Origin: Epinephelus fuscoguttatus
Lineage: Eukaryota; Chordata; Actinopteri; Perciformes; Serranidae
NCBI RefSeq assembly: GCF_011397635.1
Contig: NC_064770.1
Location: 34,434,598 to 34,498,597, forward strand
Length of the DNA: 64,000 nt
Direction of reading: 5' to 3'
Position numbers and translations under genes: made by a program. A model generated the notes under the pieces. It saw only the letters and a list, made by a program, of their open reading frames with translations. It was not told the DNA's origin and made no database searches. Positions 44,965-58,075 of the stretch are shown one piece after another; within the stretch, counting starts at the first letter, position 1, and every line of letters starts with the position of its first letter.

Positions 44965-47900
44965 CTGGGAAACAAGAGGTCAAACACTGAAACAAATTTG
45001 TACATGACTTCTGTGACAAACTGTGGCTGGGCGATAAATTTAAATTACAATTAATGCTCAATTAAAATGCAAAGACAGCTGTTTGATAATATACAGCTGC
45101 ACAACGTGTAAATGAAAATATTTAAAATACACAGCAGGGCTGTACGTTAACTTTTTGCACACAGCACCGGAGCTACAGAGGTTTAAAGGTTTGCAGCACA
45201 GGACACTGAACTACAACATGACTATTTAAGTTTCAAGTAGGTTTGGAACAATTAAAAATCTCTGTGGGTGGAGTGAGAAAGCCATTTTCCATCTGTCGGC
45301 CTTTCAAACTGCAGTTGTCGCTGCATTTTTTAAACACATCTGTTGCCTGCATCCAGGCGCTGTCTCCATGTCACACATCAGACTACAACTACCAAGAAGA
45401 ACAGTGATGCACTATGATCCACCTCACACACAAACTGGCAACAAATGCCACAATCAAGCAGCTCTGTCTCCCACACATGCAGCGCAGCGCTGTACTACAT
45501 GTGTGCTGCGGTAACTCCATTCATCTCACAGACTGATCTAGCGTAGCTTGTGCAACACACAGACCAATGTCTTACTGTAGACTAATGAACAGACTGATTA
45601 AGCAGAGCAGCAGCTCTGTGTCTCTGTGAGTGTTGCTGGAGAACTACAGATGCACACTGGTGTGGCTTTTCGGAGGAACAGCGTTATGTAACGTGACCCT
45701 ACATCGATATAAACTGTGATATCTCAATCTATATCTGGCTCGTAAATAGTCGCCCAGCCCTGTAACTCACCAGTGTTCATTTCATTAACAAAAACTATGA
45801 CTGAATATATTTGTCAACAATCTGTTTTTCCATGACTAAGACAAGGACAAGACAGCACCAAGGTCGTTAAACACAGTGAGACCATATCAATAATGTTATT
45901 ACTGACAAAAAGACTTTAAGTTTAAAAAATAAAACTTTACTAAAGTGGATACATATTTATAAACGTCACAACCCCCCGCAAAGTAATTCATTTCATATTG
46001 AAATTTGCCACTGCCCCACCTCCGACTCTGTATCAAACTCTCTTTGTACATCTTTAATTTATCACTGAACTTCTAGTTAAACATGATGACACAAAAACAC
46101 TCCAACATCTTATAAATGTGTCAAAAGTGAAGCACAGAATTCAAAATACAGGAGAAGTAGTCGAAGTCAATAGAGTAAAAGAGTCCTTTACACCAAACTC
46201 ACAGGGAAATCATAAGAAAAATAGCAGGAAATGTAAGTAAAATGATGTGTGACATACCTTTAGTGACAGCAGCACTGTAGGTTTGGGCCACAAGTGGGCG
46301 GTCATGTGACCCCTGCTCAAGGATCTCATTGGCTGGCTCAGCACTGCCGTCTAACCTGAGGAGATCCAGTATCAGAAACTCTCAGTAACACTCTCAAACT
46401 TCAGGCTGTAAAACGTCAGATTATAGTCTTCAGTGACCTGTGACCATGTATTTACTGTGTGTGTTACCTGTGCTGCTTCATAAGTGTGCACTCCCCTCCC
46501 TCTTGTGGATCCAGGTTGTACAGATACAGGTAACCATCAGCCGCCGCCACCAGCAACCTGGGAATCTTCTGAATCCTGATTTTAAAACATCAAAAACAAA
46601 GATTCACAAACGTCCTTCTCATTTACTCAGCACCAATCTTCTCTACCATGGCTCGCATGTTGTTATGTAACAGCTGAAACTATGTTTGACCACACCACGG
46701 CACAGCGCTGCTCAACTCGACTCACTCTCTTTTGGCGTCGCTATGGCGATAAGCTGAGAATCCTGCCTACACTGAGGGGGTACTATCAGCAGCAGAGAAC
46801 GAAAAGACCCTGGTACCAAAAGAAAGTTGAGTCAAGTCGAGCCAAAACATGCGGTTCATTAAAAATCAACTGCTTTAAAGTGTTGAGAAACTTCTTCTCA
46901 GATAAACCACAGGAGATTTAATGAGTCATACTTCACAGAAGCAGCAAAACTGGTGGTTAAAACGAGCAGCAGTAACAAGACTGCATCAGTAAACATCATC
47001 AGCTGAATTTTAAACATCACAGATGATTGATTTGACTGATGTTGTTTTATAACAATTAATGAAGATGGAATAAAAGGCACACCACAGATTCGTAGGACCT
47101 GTCTGTGCATGTTAATCTGGCTGTGAGCCATGCACATCACTTCTAATTCCACTTTCACTTCGCCTTTCAAAGGAAGGGCCCAAAAACAAAACAGCCCCAC
47201 ACAAGAACAGTGCTGTATGATGCATATACGCAGAGGTGGGGGACTCAAGTCACATGACCTTGACTCAAGTTAGACTTAAACTGCAAACTGAGGACTTGAG
47301 AGTTGCTTGACTAACAGTGTTAAAAGACTTGACTTTGACTTGGTATTCATGACTTGAGACTTCACTTAGAACTTGAGACAGATGACTCAAAAGGACCTGA
47401 ATTTTTTTAATTAAATATCTGCATTTTTCTAAATATTGTGAAGTCACATTTACTTTTTTGAACATGCAAACCTGGCAACCTACTAGGAGGCAGTGGTCAA
47501 CACATGAGGCAGCTACCATGGACAAGGCTAATAATAAATAAGAAAATTAATAAGAAAATTTGGGTTTAATGATTATATTGAGAGAAGACCAGTATGCAGC
47601 TCAAAAGTCAGTGACACAACTGCCACAACATCCATCCATTTTCATCCGCTTATCCAAAGCCAGGTCACGGAGACAGCAGGCTGAGCAAAGCACCCCAGAC
47701 CTCCCTCTCCCCAGCAACACTTTCCAGCTCCTCCTGGGGGATCCTGAGGTGTTCCCAGGCCAGATGAGATATGTAATCCCTCCAGCGTGTTCTGGGTCTT
47801 CCCCGGGGCCTCCTACCAGTGGGACGTGCCCTCAACACCTCTAACGGGAGGCGCCCAGGAGGATCCTGATCAGATCCCTCAAACACCTCAACTGACCCCT

Positions 47901-50900
47901 TTCGACAAGGAGCAGCGGCTCTACTCCGAGCTCCCTCCGGATGTCTGAGCTCCTCACCCTATCTCTAAGGCTGAGCCCAGACACCCCACGGAGGAAACTC
48001 ATTTCAGCCACTTGTATCTGCGACCTCATTCTTTCAGTCACTACCCAGAGCTCATGACCATAGGTGAGGGCTGGGACGTAGATGGACTAGAAATCAAAAG
48101 CTTTGCCTTCCAGCTCAGCTCCCTCTTCACCACGGCACCACTGCAGATGCCGCACCAAACTGCCAATCCATCTCACGCTTCATTCTGCCCTTACTCGTGA
48201 ACAAGACCCCAAGATACTTGGGGCATTAAGTCACTCCCAACCCAGTGGGGGCAATCCCCCGTTTTCCAGCAGAGGATGACGGCCTCAGCACACACAACAT
48301 CTAACTCCATAAAACCCACAGAGAACGGTATGTGAATGTGTCTTGTTTGCTAACTTATTAGCTTCCCGGCTGGTTAAACGTTAGCTAGAAAGCTTATGTT
48401 TGACCACATCATCAGAATTTCATGACTTGTCTTGCTTGAATTATTGCAGTTATTGACTTGACTCAACATGCCTGATTTTCACCACAGTAACTTGGGACTT
48501 GAGTGTGTGTGTGTGTGTGTGTGTTATACTCACACAGCTAAGGCGCAGATGTTCTTATGTCCACAGAAGGGCAGGCGAACAGTGGCGAAGGCTCGCCCTT
48601 GGGTGAACATTTCCGTAACCTGAGAAGGCAGGTAGGTGGTGGACGCCATCAGAACCTTGCCCAGGTAGCCTCCCCATGTGGTGGGCTCCTCCGCTGGCCT
48701 ACACACACACAAACACAAACACACACACAGACTGTGAGAATCAAAGACACTCCTCTTCACCATATTTGTCTCAAACACTCACCATATTAGATCCATGGTT
48801 GTGATCTGACATCACAGGACAGCAACAGAAAGATACTTACACATACTTCTCCTTCTGCGTCTCTAATTTGAAAATGTGGACCGTCTCTGTGTTGCTGGAG
48901 GCCGACAGGTACAGGCCCTCCATACTGAACGCCAATGAGCAGATGCTCACACACCTGAGATAAGAAAGGGACGCAGGTGAACACAAATACACAGCACATA
49001 TGACCACACAAGCACAAACACAGGTGCAAAATCATGCTCGTCATCAAAACATCTACCTCTTGACTCCTCTTCGAAACTCAAAGAGCTTCTGTCCCTCTGG
49101 GATGGAGAAGACACGGATGACTGTGCCCTGGGAGGAAGTGAAAGATACACAGAGGATGACAACACTTAAAGCGAAGCAACAACAGTGATGTGTATTTGCC
49201 CAGGCAGGAAACAAGACCACACATAAATAAGCCGCACAGACATCGACTGTGTTACCTTCTCTGAGGCTGTGGCCAGTTTGGTTCCACTGGCATCGAAAGC
49301 CAGAGCCGCTAATGGGCTGTCGTGGGCTGGAATCATATTAGCTGCTCGCTGGAAGACACATATACAGACACTAGTTAGAGATGCTCTTCTTCAGAGAATA
49401 GTGAGTATACGCTGTGGCGGATAATTGGAACCACTGGCTGTAAGACCACAAAGGACAGAGTCTCACAGGACAGTTTACATTTCATGTCAGCTTCGGGTCT
49501 TTTCTAGAAATACAAACAATAAACACTGTACAATTTAATAAGCATAAAGAAATCGCACCTCAGCTACACCAGGAAATACGAGCTGAGGACACAGCATGGT
49601 AAAGGGGTTAAAATACTCTGAATATAGCGTACACTTAAACTGATTTTGATTTTTTAGGTGGTCCTTGAAGTTATTACTATTATCAAGACTTTAACCTCCT
49701 TCACTGCTTTGTGCTAACAGCTAAGTGAGTGTTTCCATTTGAAAATAATGGACAAGAACACAGACGGAGTCCACCTTTAGGGCTCATGTCCATCATAGCA
49801 AATGCATCTTTGTAATTCTTTGCAGTGGGAGTGCCACTTATTTACGCTACGCTACAAACGCCAGCAGCATGACGAGGCCCTAAATGTCTATTCTACACTG
49901 AACACTGTGTATTTAGTGTTTTTATTCTGAGCACCAAGAGCTGAAAAATGCTGCACTCGTCACTGTCACTTCAGCCGTTCAATCACAGTGGAGGAGGGAC
50001 GAATACCACGTTAAGACAAACCGTCAAATCTTAACATGTACAAGTGCTGAACAACAACAATTGTGGATTTGGACAGCACTAAGCACTCACAGACTTCCCG
50101 GGAACACACCTGCAAAGTCTGCGAGACCACAAGTGTGAGCACCTGCTGTTTTCAGCGAGGAGAAAAATGCTTTGGTGGACACAGTGCCTTGAAGAAAGAC
50201 ACGTTCACTTACCAGGTTGACTGTGTCAAACACTTGCACTTCTCCTATCGTGGCGCTGCCAGGGTAGGCCAGATAACAGTTATCATTGCTGATGGACAGG
50301 GCGCACAATCCTGGAGGAACATGAGCACAAATACAAACTCATTAACAAAGGCACAATGATACATCAGACTCCAACAAAGCCACCTTCATCTGAACTCGAC
50401 AATAAGAGAAAGTGAAAGAGTGACTCAGGCACATAGTGAGACTACAGTCATCTGAATGTGTAAAATGGTTCTGACAGCATGAGTGGGTTTGTGTTCAGTG
50501 GGTGTATTAAACAGACAAACATCACAGGAGTAACTCAGACCGCAGTGACAGTTTTCAGCCTTTGGGGCAACAGCAAACAAAATGGAGCTAAGAGTGAACT
50601 AAAAATACAACTGTGAAAATGAAAGAGAAACTAAAAGCACCAAAAACCAGAGGAATGCCACATCTCTGGTTTCAGTTTGAGCACACAGCATACTGCAAAG
50701 GAAAAACCTTCTTCCTCCTCCTCCTATGAGCACTCTACTACACCTATATACTATACCTACTGTACTTTACACATACACATACATATTGTGTTCCTCGTCA
50801 TTCTTCAGACTCACCTGACGGGTTGGGTGGAGTTTCTCTGATAGTGTGCAGCACTTTCATGTCTCGGATGTTGTGAATGTAAAGCGACTCCTCCAGACAC

Positions 50901-53900
50901 ACAATCAGCCTCTGCAGAGGAACCACAAAACATCAATGACATAACCATCAACTGCAAACACTGGTCAGACATTTTGCTGTGCTGATACATTGGCCAGTTA
51001 TAGTACAGGGCTGAATTCTGATACTTTTATGGCACCGACCGAATAAATTCAACACTACCAAGGATTGAAAAATGCTGCGTCATTCTGAACCAAATCTCGA
51101 TACCTAAGGAGTAAATCTCATCAGCGTCAGTGAGCCAGTAAGCATCCAGCATGCCTGTGCCAAGGTCGAATAAAGCTGGTGATCGGCTGTCTAACGTTAC
51201 ACAGTGTAGAGGCGGGCAGGAAAAACCCTACGTTATGACCAGAGACAGGACCCGCATGTGTGTGACAATCACCTAAGAAGAGATCAAAAGTGTGGCTCCA
51301 TTTTATCAGGGTTGGTGCCAATAGTGTGCAAAATAATATAAGAATAAATTACATTATTGCCAAGACTGGCAACAGGACGAATTAGATGAAACGCACATGA
51401 AACAAATTTAAGAGCAGAAAGTTGCTCCATGTTTGACAAGAAAAAGGACAGATCACAGCCATCGTCCTCTCAGCGTTCAAGTCCACCTGACACTACGGAG
51501 CCTCCTTCAAAATCTCCACCACCAAATTCCCACTCATCCCAGATTACTGAGGATGGAGTTATGATGTCTGAGAGTTTTAGCAAGTAACATTTAGCAAACT
51601 CATTCATCGAGCTAACTCTTATATGATTGTTTACTAAAGTTAAAGTCACAGTAACAGGTGCGGTGACTTAAAGTGGGAGCCATGTTGATATTATGCTGAC
51701 AGACAGCTTCAAGTTGTGATAAACTCTTTATTTTTTTATGTTGAGAAACAGCTTTGAGCGCTAAAATGTCAGGGTGTCGAAACCTAAAATTAAAAAGTTG
51801 AAAGAGGCAACTTGAGTAAACCAAATTTTGGTAAATGAAACTGCTTTGACTGTGTAAAAATGCCAAGGAGCAGACAAATAAAACTTGCGATTTTTGCATG
51901 TCCTACAGAAATATATTCTATGTGTGGCGACGTCTGGCGACCAGGCCAAATTGGTAGACTTTCCATTGTGTGTGTGTCCCTTTGTGATAATTCCGTGTTC
52001 CCTCTCTGAATTCAGAGGTTCTTGCGAGTCCGTGAACGTAGCGCAGGCGAGTATCTTAATGAGTTTTACTGATTTCTTCAGCCACAGTCGGATGGAAAAC
52101 TGAGAAACAAAGTGTATGATCATCACACTCCAAGACATTCTCTGGTTAGACCCAGCACTGGGCTGTGGGGTACGCCGTTTCCAGTCGGTTTCATTTGAAG
52201 TAGTTTGGAAAAATGATAGGCAACACTAAAGCTGTATGAATTAACACTGTGAAAGTTTAATTTTCACTGTGCTTGGTGCTCTGCTGCTCCATCTGTGCTC
52301 AGAGTCGCTATGCCAAGAAGGAGAGGGAAAATACAGCTCCAAAACAATTCAAATGTGGCGGCAAATGCTGATATTGTGATAATGTGCTGCACATATTTGA
52401 ACTGTAATATGTAATTTTCTTTTTGTTAAAATGGATTTTAGAAAATTAGTATTCAGAAAGTGCAGTTCAGGGACCAGTATCTACGTCATGGTATCCGTAC
52501 CGGTATCAAACAATACACAGCCAGGTATGACATTTGCATAAGATAAACACACCATCTGTTCTTCAATGAACATGTGACTGTTTCAGGAGAAAATGTGTGA
52601 GACAGATCATCTGACAGACAGGTCTTTCTCTGCCCTTGTCTTCCTACCTGTCTGTTGAGTTTGACAGCCAGTATGGTGTTGGAATAGGAGTAGTTGCAGA
52701 TCTCAGTTCCCTTCTTGAAGTGACAGACTTTGAGCTTCCTGGGGGCCTTCAGGCTGACGATGGCCACCAGGCTGCTGGAGAACAGACGCTCCACTATGCA
52801 CACATCTTCCGTGTCCGCTGCAGACACACACACATAGACACACCAATCAACACTTGACAACGTTCACTCCTGTCATCTTTTATTAGCTGCCTCTCTGTGA
52901 CCCTCACAAATTAAAAGTGAGTGAAATGGTGCAGATTAAAACATCACATATCAGCCACATTTGGGCAGTACGCTGAGTCACAGAGGTTTCCCTGTTCCTG
53001 AACACATCTGCAAAACTTTAAACACATTATTCATGTTCAGTAAACATATCCAGCAAAATATGGGTTTGTGAATTATAGATGAGAGCACTTACTGATCCTA
53101 CCCACTTATCTCCTACTACCTGCTTTGCATTGGCTATTCAAATTCAACAGGATTATCAAGAGGTACATGTTAGCTTACCATACATGGGTGGTTCACATAC
53201 AACATAAGACTGCTGCAGAGATCATATTATAAATTATGGAAATCCACTAATGAGGAGCGACCTTGATGCTTTAAGATATGGGTGTGGGAAAAGTGCTGAC
53301 AATCTTTATTAATATTTAAAGTTACAGCAGTGCTCTAATGGTGATTGTGTCTACACAGCGTGCATTAAACACAAAATGAGTGCGCAAAAATATATATATT
53401 TTGTTCTCAGTCTGGTCCCTGATTAATGAGATTGTAGTCACAAGGAAACAGAGCTTAGACGATACTTACTACATTCATATATCTGCTCCAATTTGTCCAC
53501 AGAGGACAGGGAGAAAAACTTGTATCCTGATTTGGTGCCAACAGCTAAGGACCTATGGAAATAGACACAACAGCAGACATGAACAATCACTGCATCTGCA
53601 GGCTAATACACCCATACACACACTGGATATTGGAGGATCTGACCACTACCTACTGGATGTACTGGTCAGATTTTGACAGTGGTCACACGGCTGGAGCAGT
53701 TTTGCAATAACACCAGGCCTCTGCGGTCTAAAGCAGTGCCCACTACATACAGTGTACTACTTCTCCAATATCACACACAGCTGCATGTCTTATTGACGTC
53801 TGTGAAATACGGTGACCCAGTTTGTGTGTGTTGCAGCATCATAAAGCAGCCTTTAACTGTAGCGCCAGTCCTGATAAATAACACCCACTCAGCACTTGCG

Positions 53901-54391
53901 CTAAAAATATACATAACCAAATAAACTCAGCTATTCTATACATTTTATAATCCCAGATATGTATCATAACAATCGTCACCACAGCCTCCCACTAAGTTAC
54001 ATGACACCTAACCTACATGTGTATTGTGGCTAAAGTTAGCATCACCACACAGCATCATGTTAGCTAGAGCTAAGCTCGTGACGGGTGAAATAACACGTAG
54101 CCCAGCCTCGACTGGACACTCCACGTAGCTAGCTACACCTAGCTTATATTAGTGGTTATTTCTACTGTGAGAAACCACATCCAGACTGTTTCACATTCAG
54201 CCCTGTCAGCCCGTGAAGCGCCCAGACATGTCCACACTGAGCTAGATAACGTCAGCTAAGCTAGCTTGACAGCAGAGGCCATCGGATCCCCAGCCTCTGT
54301 CCCCGGCCCTGTCTTACGTGTTGTCCTGGTTGAAGTTGGCGAAGAGGAGCTGGCTTCCGCCAGCATCCCCGCTTTGACTGGCCAGGTTCAT
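44852..54391 (-). CDS. wipi2: wipi2, WD-repeat PI3P-binding autophagy protein, complete
   Basis: WIPI2 (Atg18 family) is a seven-bladed beta-propeller that reads PI3P on the forming phagophore and recruits the ATG12-5-16L1 complex for LC3 lipidation. Twelve phase-matched exons give 425 residues: 54391-54318, 53552-53470, 52817-52648, 50911-50815, 50310-50213, 49348-49256, 49127-49057, 48954-48847, 48698-48534, 46575-46468, 46355-46258 and 44964-44852. The start [20 protein letters not shown] matches the family. The PI3P-binding FRRG lies at 223-226. Arg108 and Arg125, which bind ATG16L1 in the mammalian WIPI2b isoform, are both present at the same numbers. The C-terminal tail ends [12 protein letters not shown]1 is excluded by the whole-length similarity to WIPI2. 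Confidence 0.96.
45025..45759. mobile_element. MITE with 10-bp TIRs in wipi2 intron 11
   Basis: GGCTGGGCGA at 45,025-45,034 is perfectly inverted at 45,750-45,759. AT-rich arms near the ends include atcgatataaactgtgatat. No coding content. Confidence 0.65.
46258..46355 (-). CDS. wipi2: wipi2 coding exon 11
   Basis: Residues 356-388. [20 protein letters not shown] then [12 protein letters not shown]; disordered C-terminal tail. Confidence 0.93.
46468..46575 (-). CDS. wipi2: wipi2 coding exon 10
   Basis: Residues 320-355. [20 protein letters not shown] then [15 protein letters not shown]; last propeller blade. Confidence 0.95.
47235..48505. repeat. ACTTGA-rich repeat interrupted by a LINE
   Basis: agaggtgggggactcaagtc and many acttgact-type units at 47,235-47,400 resume at 48,410-48,505 (tgacttgactcaac, cttgggacttgag). 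The LINE at 47,628-48,300 splits it. It lies in wipi2 intron 9. Confidence 0.65.
47628..48300 (-). mobile_element. 5'-truncated RTE-type (Rex3-like) LINE
   Basis: Minus-strand fragments read [20 protein letters not shown] and [20 protein letters not shown], the C-terminus of a fish reverse-transcriptase protein, broken by frameshifts. The 3' end has a short GATG-type tail (catccatccatt on plus), as reported for Rex3. Confidence 0.8.
48503..48524. repeat. (GT)11 microsatellite
   Basis: Next to the end of wipi2 coding exon 9, on its donor side. Confidence 0.9.
48534..48698 (-). CDS. wipi2: wipi2 coding exon 9
   Basis: Residues 265-319. [20 protein letters not shown] to [12 protein letters not shown]; contains the membrane-inserting loop region of blade 6. 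Confidence 0.95.
48847..48954 (-). CDS. wipi2: wipi2 coding exon 8
   Basis: Residues 229-264. [20 protein letters not shown] to FKLETQKE; blade after the FRRG site. Confidence 0.95.
49057..49127 (-). CDS. wipi2: wipi2 coding exon 7 (FRRG motif)
   Basis: Residues 206-228. [20 protein letters not shown] then GVK. FRRG at 223-226 is the phosphoinositide-binding signature. Confidence 0.96.
49256..49348 (-). CDS. wipi2: wipi2 coding exon 6
   Basis: Residues 175-205. [20 protein letters not shown] then [11 protein letters not shown]. Confidence 0.96.
50213..50310 (-). CDS. wipi2: wipi2 coding exon 5
   Basis: Residues 142-174. [20 protein letters not shown] then [13 protein letters not shown]. 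Confidence 0.96.
50815..50911 (-). CDS. wipi2: wipi2 coding exon 4
   Basis: Residues 110-141. [20 protein letters not shown] to ETPPNPS, including Arg125. Confidence 0.96.
50995..52515. mobile_element. Large non-autonomous DNA element in wipi2 intron 3
   Basis: The left part has tgatacttttatggcaccga. The right part has catggtatccgtaccggtat then caaacaatac. The ends look like imperfect inverted copies of a gatacc-rich terminus. About 1.5 kb with no intact transposase. Boundaries are approximate. Confidence 0.4.
52648..52817 (-). CDS. wipi2: wipi2 coding exon 3
   Basis: Residues 53-109. [20 protein letters not shown] to [12 protein letters not shown], including Arg108 of the ATG16L1 interface. 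Confidence 0.96.
53470..53552 (-). CDS. wipi2: wipi2 coding exon 2
   Basis: Residues 25-52. [20 protein letters not shown] then LEQIYEC; first propeller blade. Confidence 0.95.
54318..54391 (-). CDS. wipi2: wipi2 coding exon 1
   Basis: Residues 1-24. [20 protein letters not shown] then NQDN; donor gtaaga. Confidence 0.95.
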
Positions 54392-54600
54392 GGGCTCGGC
54401 ACCATCGACATATAAAGCTCCGGTGGAAATAGCAGCAGCTGGGCTGGGATCGGTACTGTGAAGGGCCAGAAGTGTTGAGCTTCAAGGAGCCATCTCTCTT
54501 TTTCCAGCCCTGCTGTAGTGATTGTTGTTGTTTGTCATAGGGGCTGTTGCTCCCCCTTACTGCGCATGCGCAGAGGACGCAGCGTGCTGTGCCTTTAAAG
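54392..54600 (-). promoter_or_regulatory. wipi2: wipi2 5'UTR and promoter
   Basis: Sequence upstream of the wipi2 ATG has no TATA box at a useful distance and carries an NRF1 palindrome. This suggests a broad housekeeping-type promoter. Confidence 0.6.
54561..54572. promoter_or_regulatory. NRF1 site (TGCGCATGCGCA)
   Basis: A perfect 12-bp match to the NRF1 consensus, 170 bp upstream of the wipi2 start codon. NRF1 sites are typical of TATA-less vertebrate promoters. Confidence 0.75.
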
Positions 54601-54894
54601 AAACAGAACCGTTTTGTCAAACAGAATCCTCATGATAATAAATACAAATTTAGTCATATATAATATGACTAAATGCTTTTTTTGTTTTTTTAACAAGTCT
54701 CAGGAGAGACACAGAGAAACAGGAAGCAAACACGACTCTTCTTCAAACACTCCTCTGTACAGTAATTATTCATGATTTGGTGTAACACCGCCCCCTGCTG
54801 TCAATAGGTGCAAACAACATCTGAAACAAATGAGCAAGATACACAGTGTACCTTTACAGGTATGTTAAATAATATAGTGTATTTATTCTACATT

Positions 54895-55470
54895 TTATTT
54901 TGGCTTCCCTGCATTGGCTTCCAGTCTCTTTGAGAATCAGTTTTTAAAATCTTTAAATTACATACAAGGCTCTCAGCGATCTGGCACCGGAGTATATAAC
55001 TGAGCCCCTCACACCGTACCGTCCAAACAAGCCCCTCAGGTCTGCTCGTCTGGGTCTTCTAACTGTCCCAGAGTCCAGGTTAAAGACAAAGGGTGATCGA
55101 GCCTTTTCAGTTTTTGCTCCCCATCTTTGGAACAGCCTCCCACTGAGCATCAGATCAGCTGACTCTGTTCATGTCTTTAAATCTCGTCTTTAAATCTAAA
55201 AACTTACTCCTGCAGATTGGCCTTTCCTGACAGTTTATAGATTAATTGTGTGTGTGGGAGTGTGTGTATTTGCAGCCATGTGTTTATGTATGCATGCTTG
55301 CAGGTATATATGTGTTTAAGTGGATATGTCGTATGTATGGTGTAGGCGTATGTATATGCTTGTGTTTTATTAGTATAACTTTTGTTTTGTATTGTCTGCA
55401 CATTGGAAAGCACATTCAGTTCGAAAAATGCTCTACAAATAAAGTTATTATTATTATTATTATTACTATT
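54895..55470 (+). mobile_element. 5'-truncated LINE 3' end with (ATT)n tail
   Basis: Frameshifted fragments read like the reverse-transcriptase C-terminus of fish L2/Jockey-type LINEs (HWLPV-like, then FGTASH-like). It ends acaaataaagttattattatt, a typical LINE tail. Upstream of wipi2. Confidence 0.6.
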
Positions 55471-57269
55471 ACATATCGCTGATAATACTGACCAGCTCCC
55501 ATCTCCTCTTGACTCCAGCCTATAATTAAGTATCAATGTTTTATCTTGATTGTACCACACAATTTGTAAAGCTGCCCCAAAAGCGATTTACCAGTTCATT
55601 AAAAATAATCTTTATTCAAATATCTCAGCTTTCTTTCATTTCCTAAGTATAAACTATAACACTGTGCGGCTCAACAATGTAGGCTATATGTGGTGATCTA
55701 AATATACTGTTAATATGAACTGACAAAACTGTAGCCTGTTGTACACTCTCTCTCTTGTTCTGTTCTGTCTAAAGTGAAAGAGACGCACTGTAGATAATCA
55801 TCACTTTAATTAAGATAATCACAAACACCCTGACACTGACTTCCCGAACAAAGAGTTTTATTTTGATTCCGCTCCATGTCCATTTTGTGTCAGTGCAAAA
55901 ATTATTGTTGCACATTTTGTCATTCAAGTCATTCTGTGCTGCTCTGGGTTGATATAAAGATATATATAAGATATATCTATATGATATTTAACACAATGTA
56001 ATAGTATATATAATCATTAATTATTATTATTAAATTTTCAAGTGTTTTGCAAAACTAAAGTAAAATTGTACATGGTTGAATTATTCCAGTGGGCTGCTGT
56101 TATAACACATGTTGTACGACCATATATAAAGTAATGCAAAGCTCTATTTTTGTAGCAATATCAGATATAAACAAAAATCACACATATCAAATGCATAATA
56201 GTCGTTATGGTGAACATAGGGGCGTATGTTGCACTGTGAATTAAACAACATACATGTACGCATTAATCTAACATTTGAATAAGACAGATACTTCTGCAAC
56301 ATATGACACATATAGTTTTAATATGTGTGAATAATTATTGATATATGTGCATGTATTGGCCATGTATCACATCAGTTGTGTTACGGCTGTGTGTGTGCTC
56401 TGTGCTGCTGTCCCGTTCCCTCCAGTGTAGATCTGCCCAGGTGTGCTGCATTGCTTAAAGAGGCGCAGTGCACCTGGCATGGAGGAGGTGCTGAAGAGCT
56501 CCTGTGCCAGCAGCAAAGAAGGGAGGCCTGATGTTTGTTGTCATGTTTGCTTGTTTTGTCGTTCATAAATGCCATATGGATCTGAGTCTTTAAAGATGTC
56601 TTATGAAGTTGATTTGTGTCAGTGGTGGAGTTTGGCTCGTGCCAAAGGGCCGTCCACAGTTGGGGCATAAAAGGTGCATATAACTGGTTTGGGCAGTGTT
56701 ACTAAAAGTTACCAACTGAAGTTAGACCGCAGGCATTTCAGCTTTTGAGAACTCCATATTAATTATTTTCTGAATGGCCTGTCTTTGCATGTGTCTCTGA
56801 TATGAGTATCAAAACTTAACATTCACACAATAATGACTGTTGGCAGGTGTGGGATGAGAAGGAAACCGTTGGTGATCTGAAGTGCTGAGCGTGTAATTTG
56901 GTGGTGTGAGTCACTGTTTCTGTGTGCGTGTATTAGTTTCATTACAGTTTCAGGTGTAAGTCTGAGCATGTCGGAGTGGGACTGCGAGCTACGCAAATTA
57001 TTCAGTGGATAACAACATGAAGGCAGAGACAGGCCCTGCAGACAGCTGCTCATCCTGTGCGAGGATCTCACAGAACAAAAGACGGATGTGGAGTAGTAAC
57101 ACTATCAGCTAGTTGGCACAAATATAATGAGAGGAAAGAAAGCAAAAAAAAGGATGCAATAAGTTTGTGGGCTCCTGTTTTAAAGCCTCGAGTTTGACAT
57201 TCTGGTCGTCGCCATCTTGGATGCTTGGAGTCAGAAGTGCAACTTATCTGCAAAACTGAATATCTGAAT

Positions 57270-57960
57270 ACCTTAAGTTAAGATTTATGTCCCCATTAAG
57301 GTTTCCTCAAAATAAAACTGGTTGAACAAAACACCCTTAAGTCTTCTGCTTAAGGTTTCCTTAAAATGTTCACTTAAGTATTTATGGTTTTCTCCTTGTC
57401 CTGGTCTTATACTAAAGGAATCCCTCAACCGTTGCACAAAAGACCTTAGCAACCACAGCAAGGTTAAAAAAAATACTTAAGGTACCTCTGACTCTGTCTT
57501 AACTGCAATATGATAGAGTTTTCGATGGTAAATGAAAACACTAACACACCCTGAGAAGAGTGTTCTGCAACCACGAGAGCCTGATGGATGCACTTTTGAT
57601 TCTACACTTCACATTTGACTGAATCAATTGCAATTTACAGTTTCTTCTTACAGTTGTTTTCTGGTATTTGAGATTTACTTTATCTTCTCCATCTCTGACC
57701 AGTATGGTTTTCTTGTCTTCTATTCTTCTGCCATTTTTTCACCATCTAACTATAAGCCAACTCTGTGAGACGATACAGGCGTCACAAACGTGAGTCCAAG
57801 CAAACAAACAATCTCCATGGAAACTTTTCCCGCTGTAAAATCTTTCAGCGCAGTAAATTAGATAATGTTTTTCCTTAACTAGGGAAACCTATGAAGGGAT
57901 TCTGTGCAGCTGTGTAAGTCCCTCAGCTAAGGAGAAATTCAGCCGTAAGTGCCGGAGAAA
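57270..57960. repeat. Dispersed repeat copy B
   Basis: The part at 57,700-57,955 is the reverse complement of copy A at 33,785-34,035 (gtaagtccctcagct, ttctattcttctgccatttt). The left part has repeated taaggtttcct and cttaag motifs. Confidence 0.75.
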
Positions 57961-58075
57961 CCCTGATTCCTTAGAGCAGTGGTTCCCAACTGGTGGGACG
58001 CGCACCAAAAGTAGGTTGTGGGTCCATTTTGAATGCACTGCAATGACTTGCTATCACGCCAAGTTCGTAAAAAGA

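Noticed and set aside
46682-46921. Candidate small gene in wipi2 intron 9
   Set aside because: No conserved motif. The sequence (gagtcaagtcgagcc-like ends) looks like repeat DNA.
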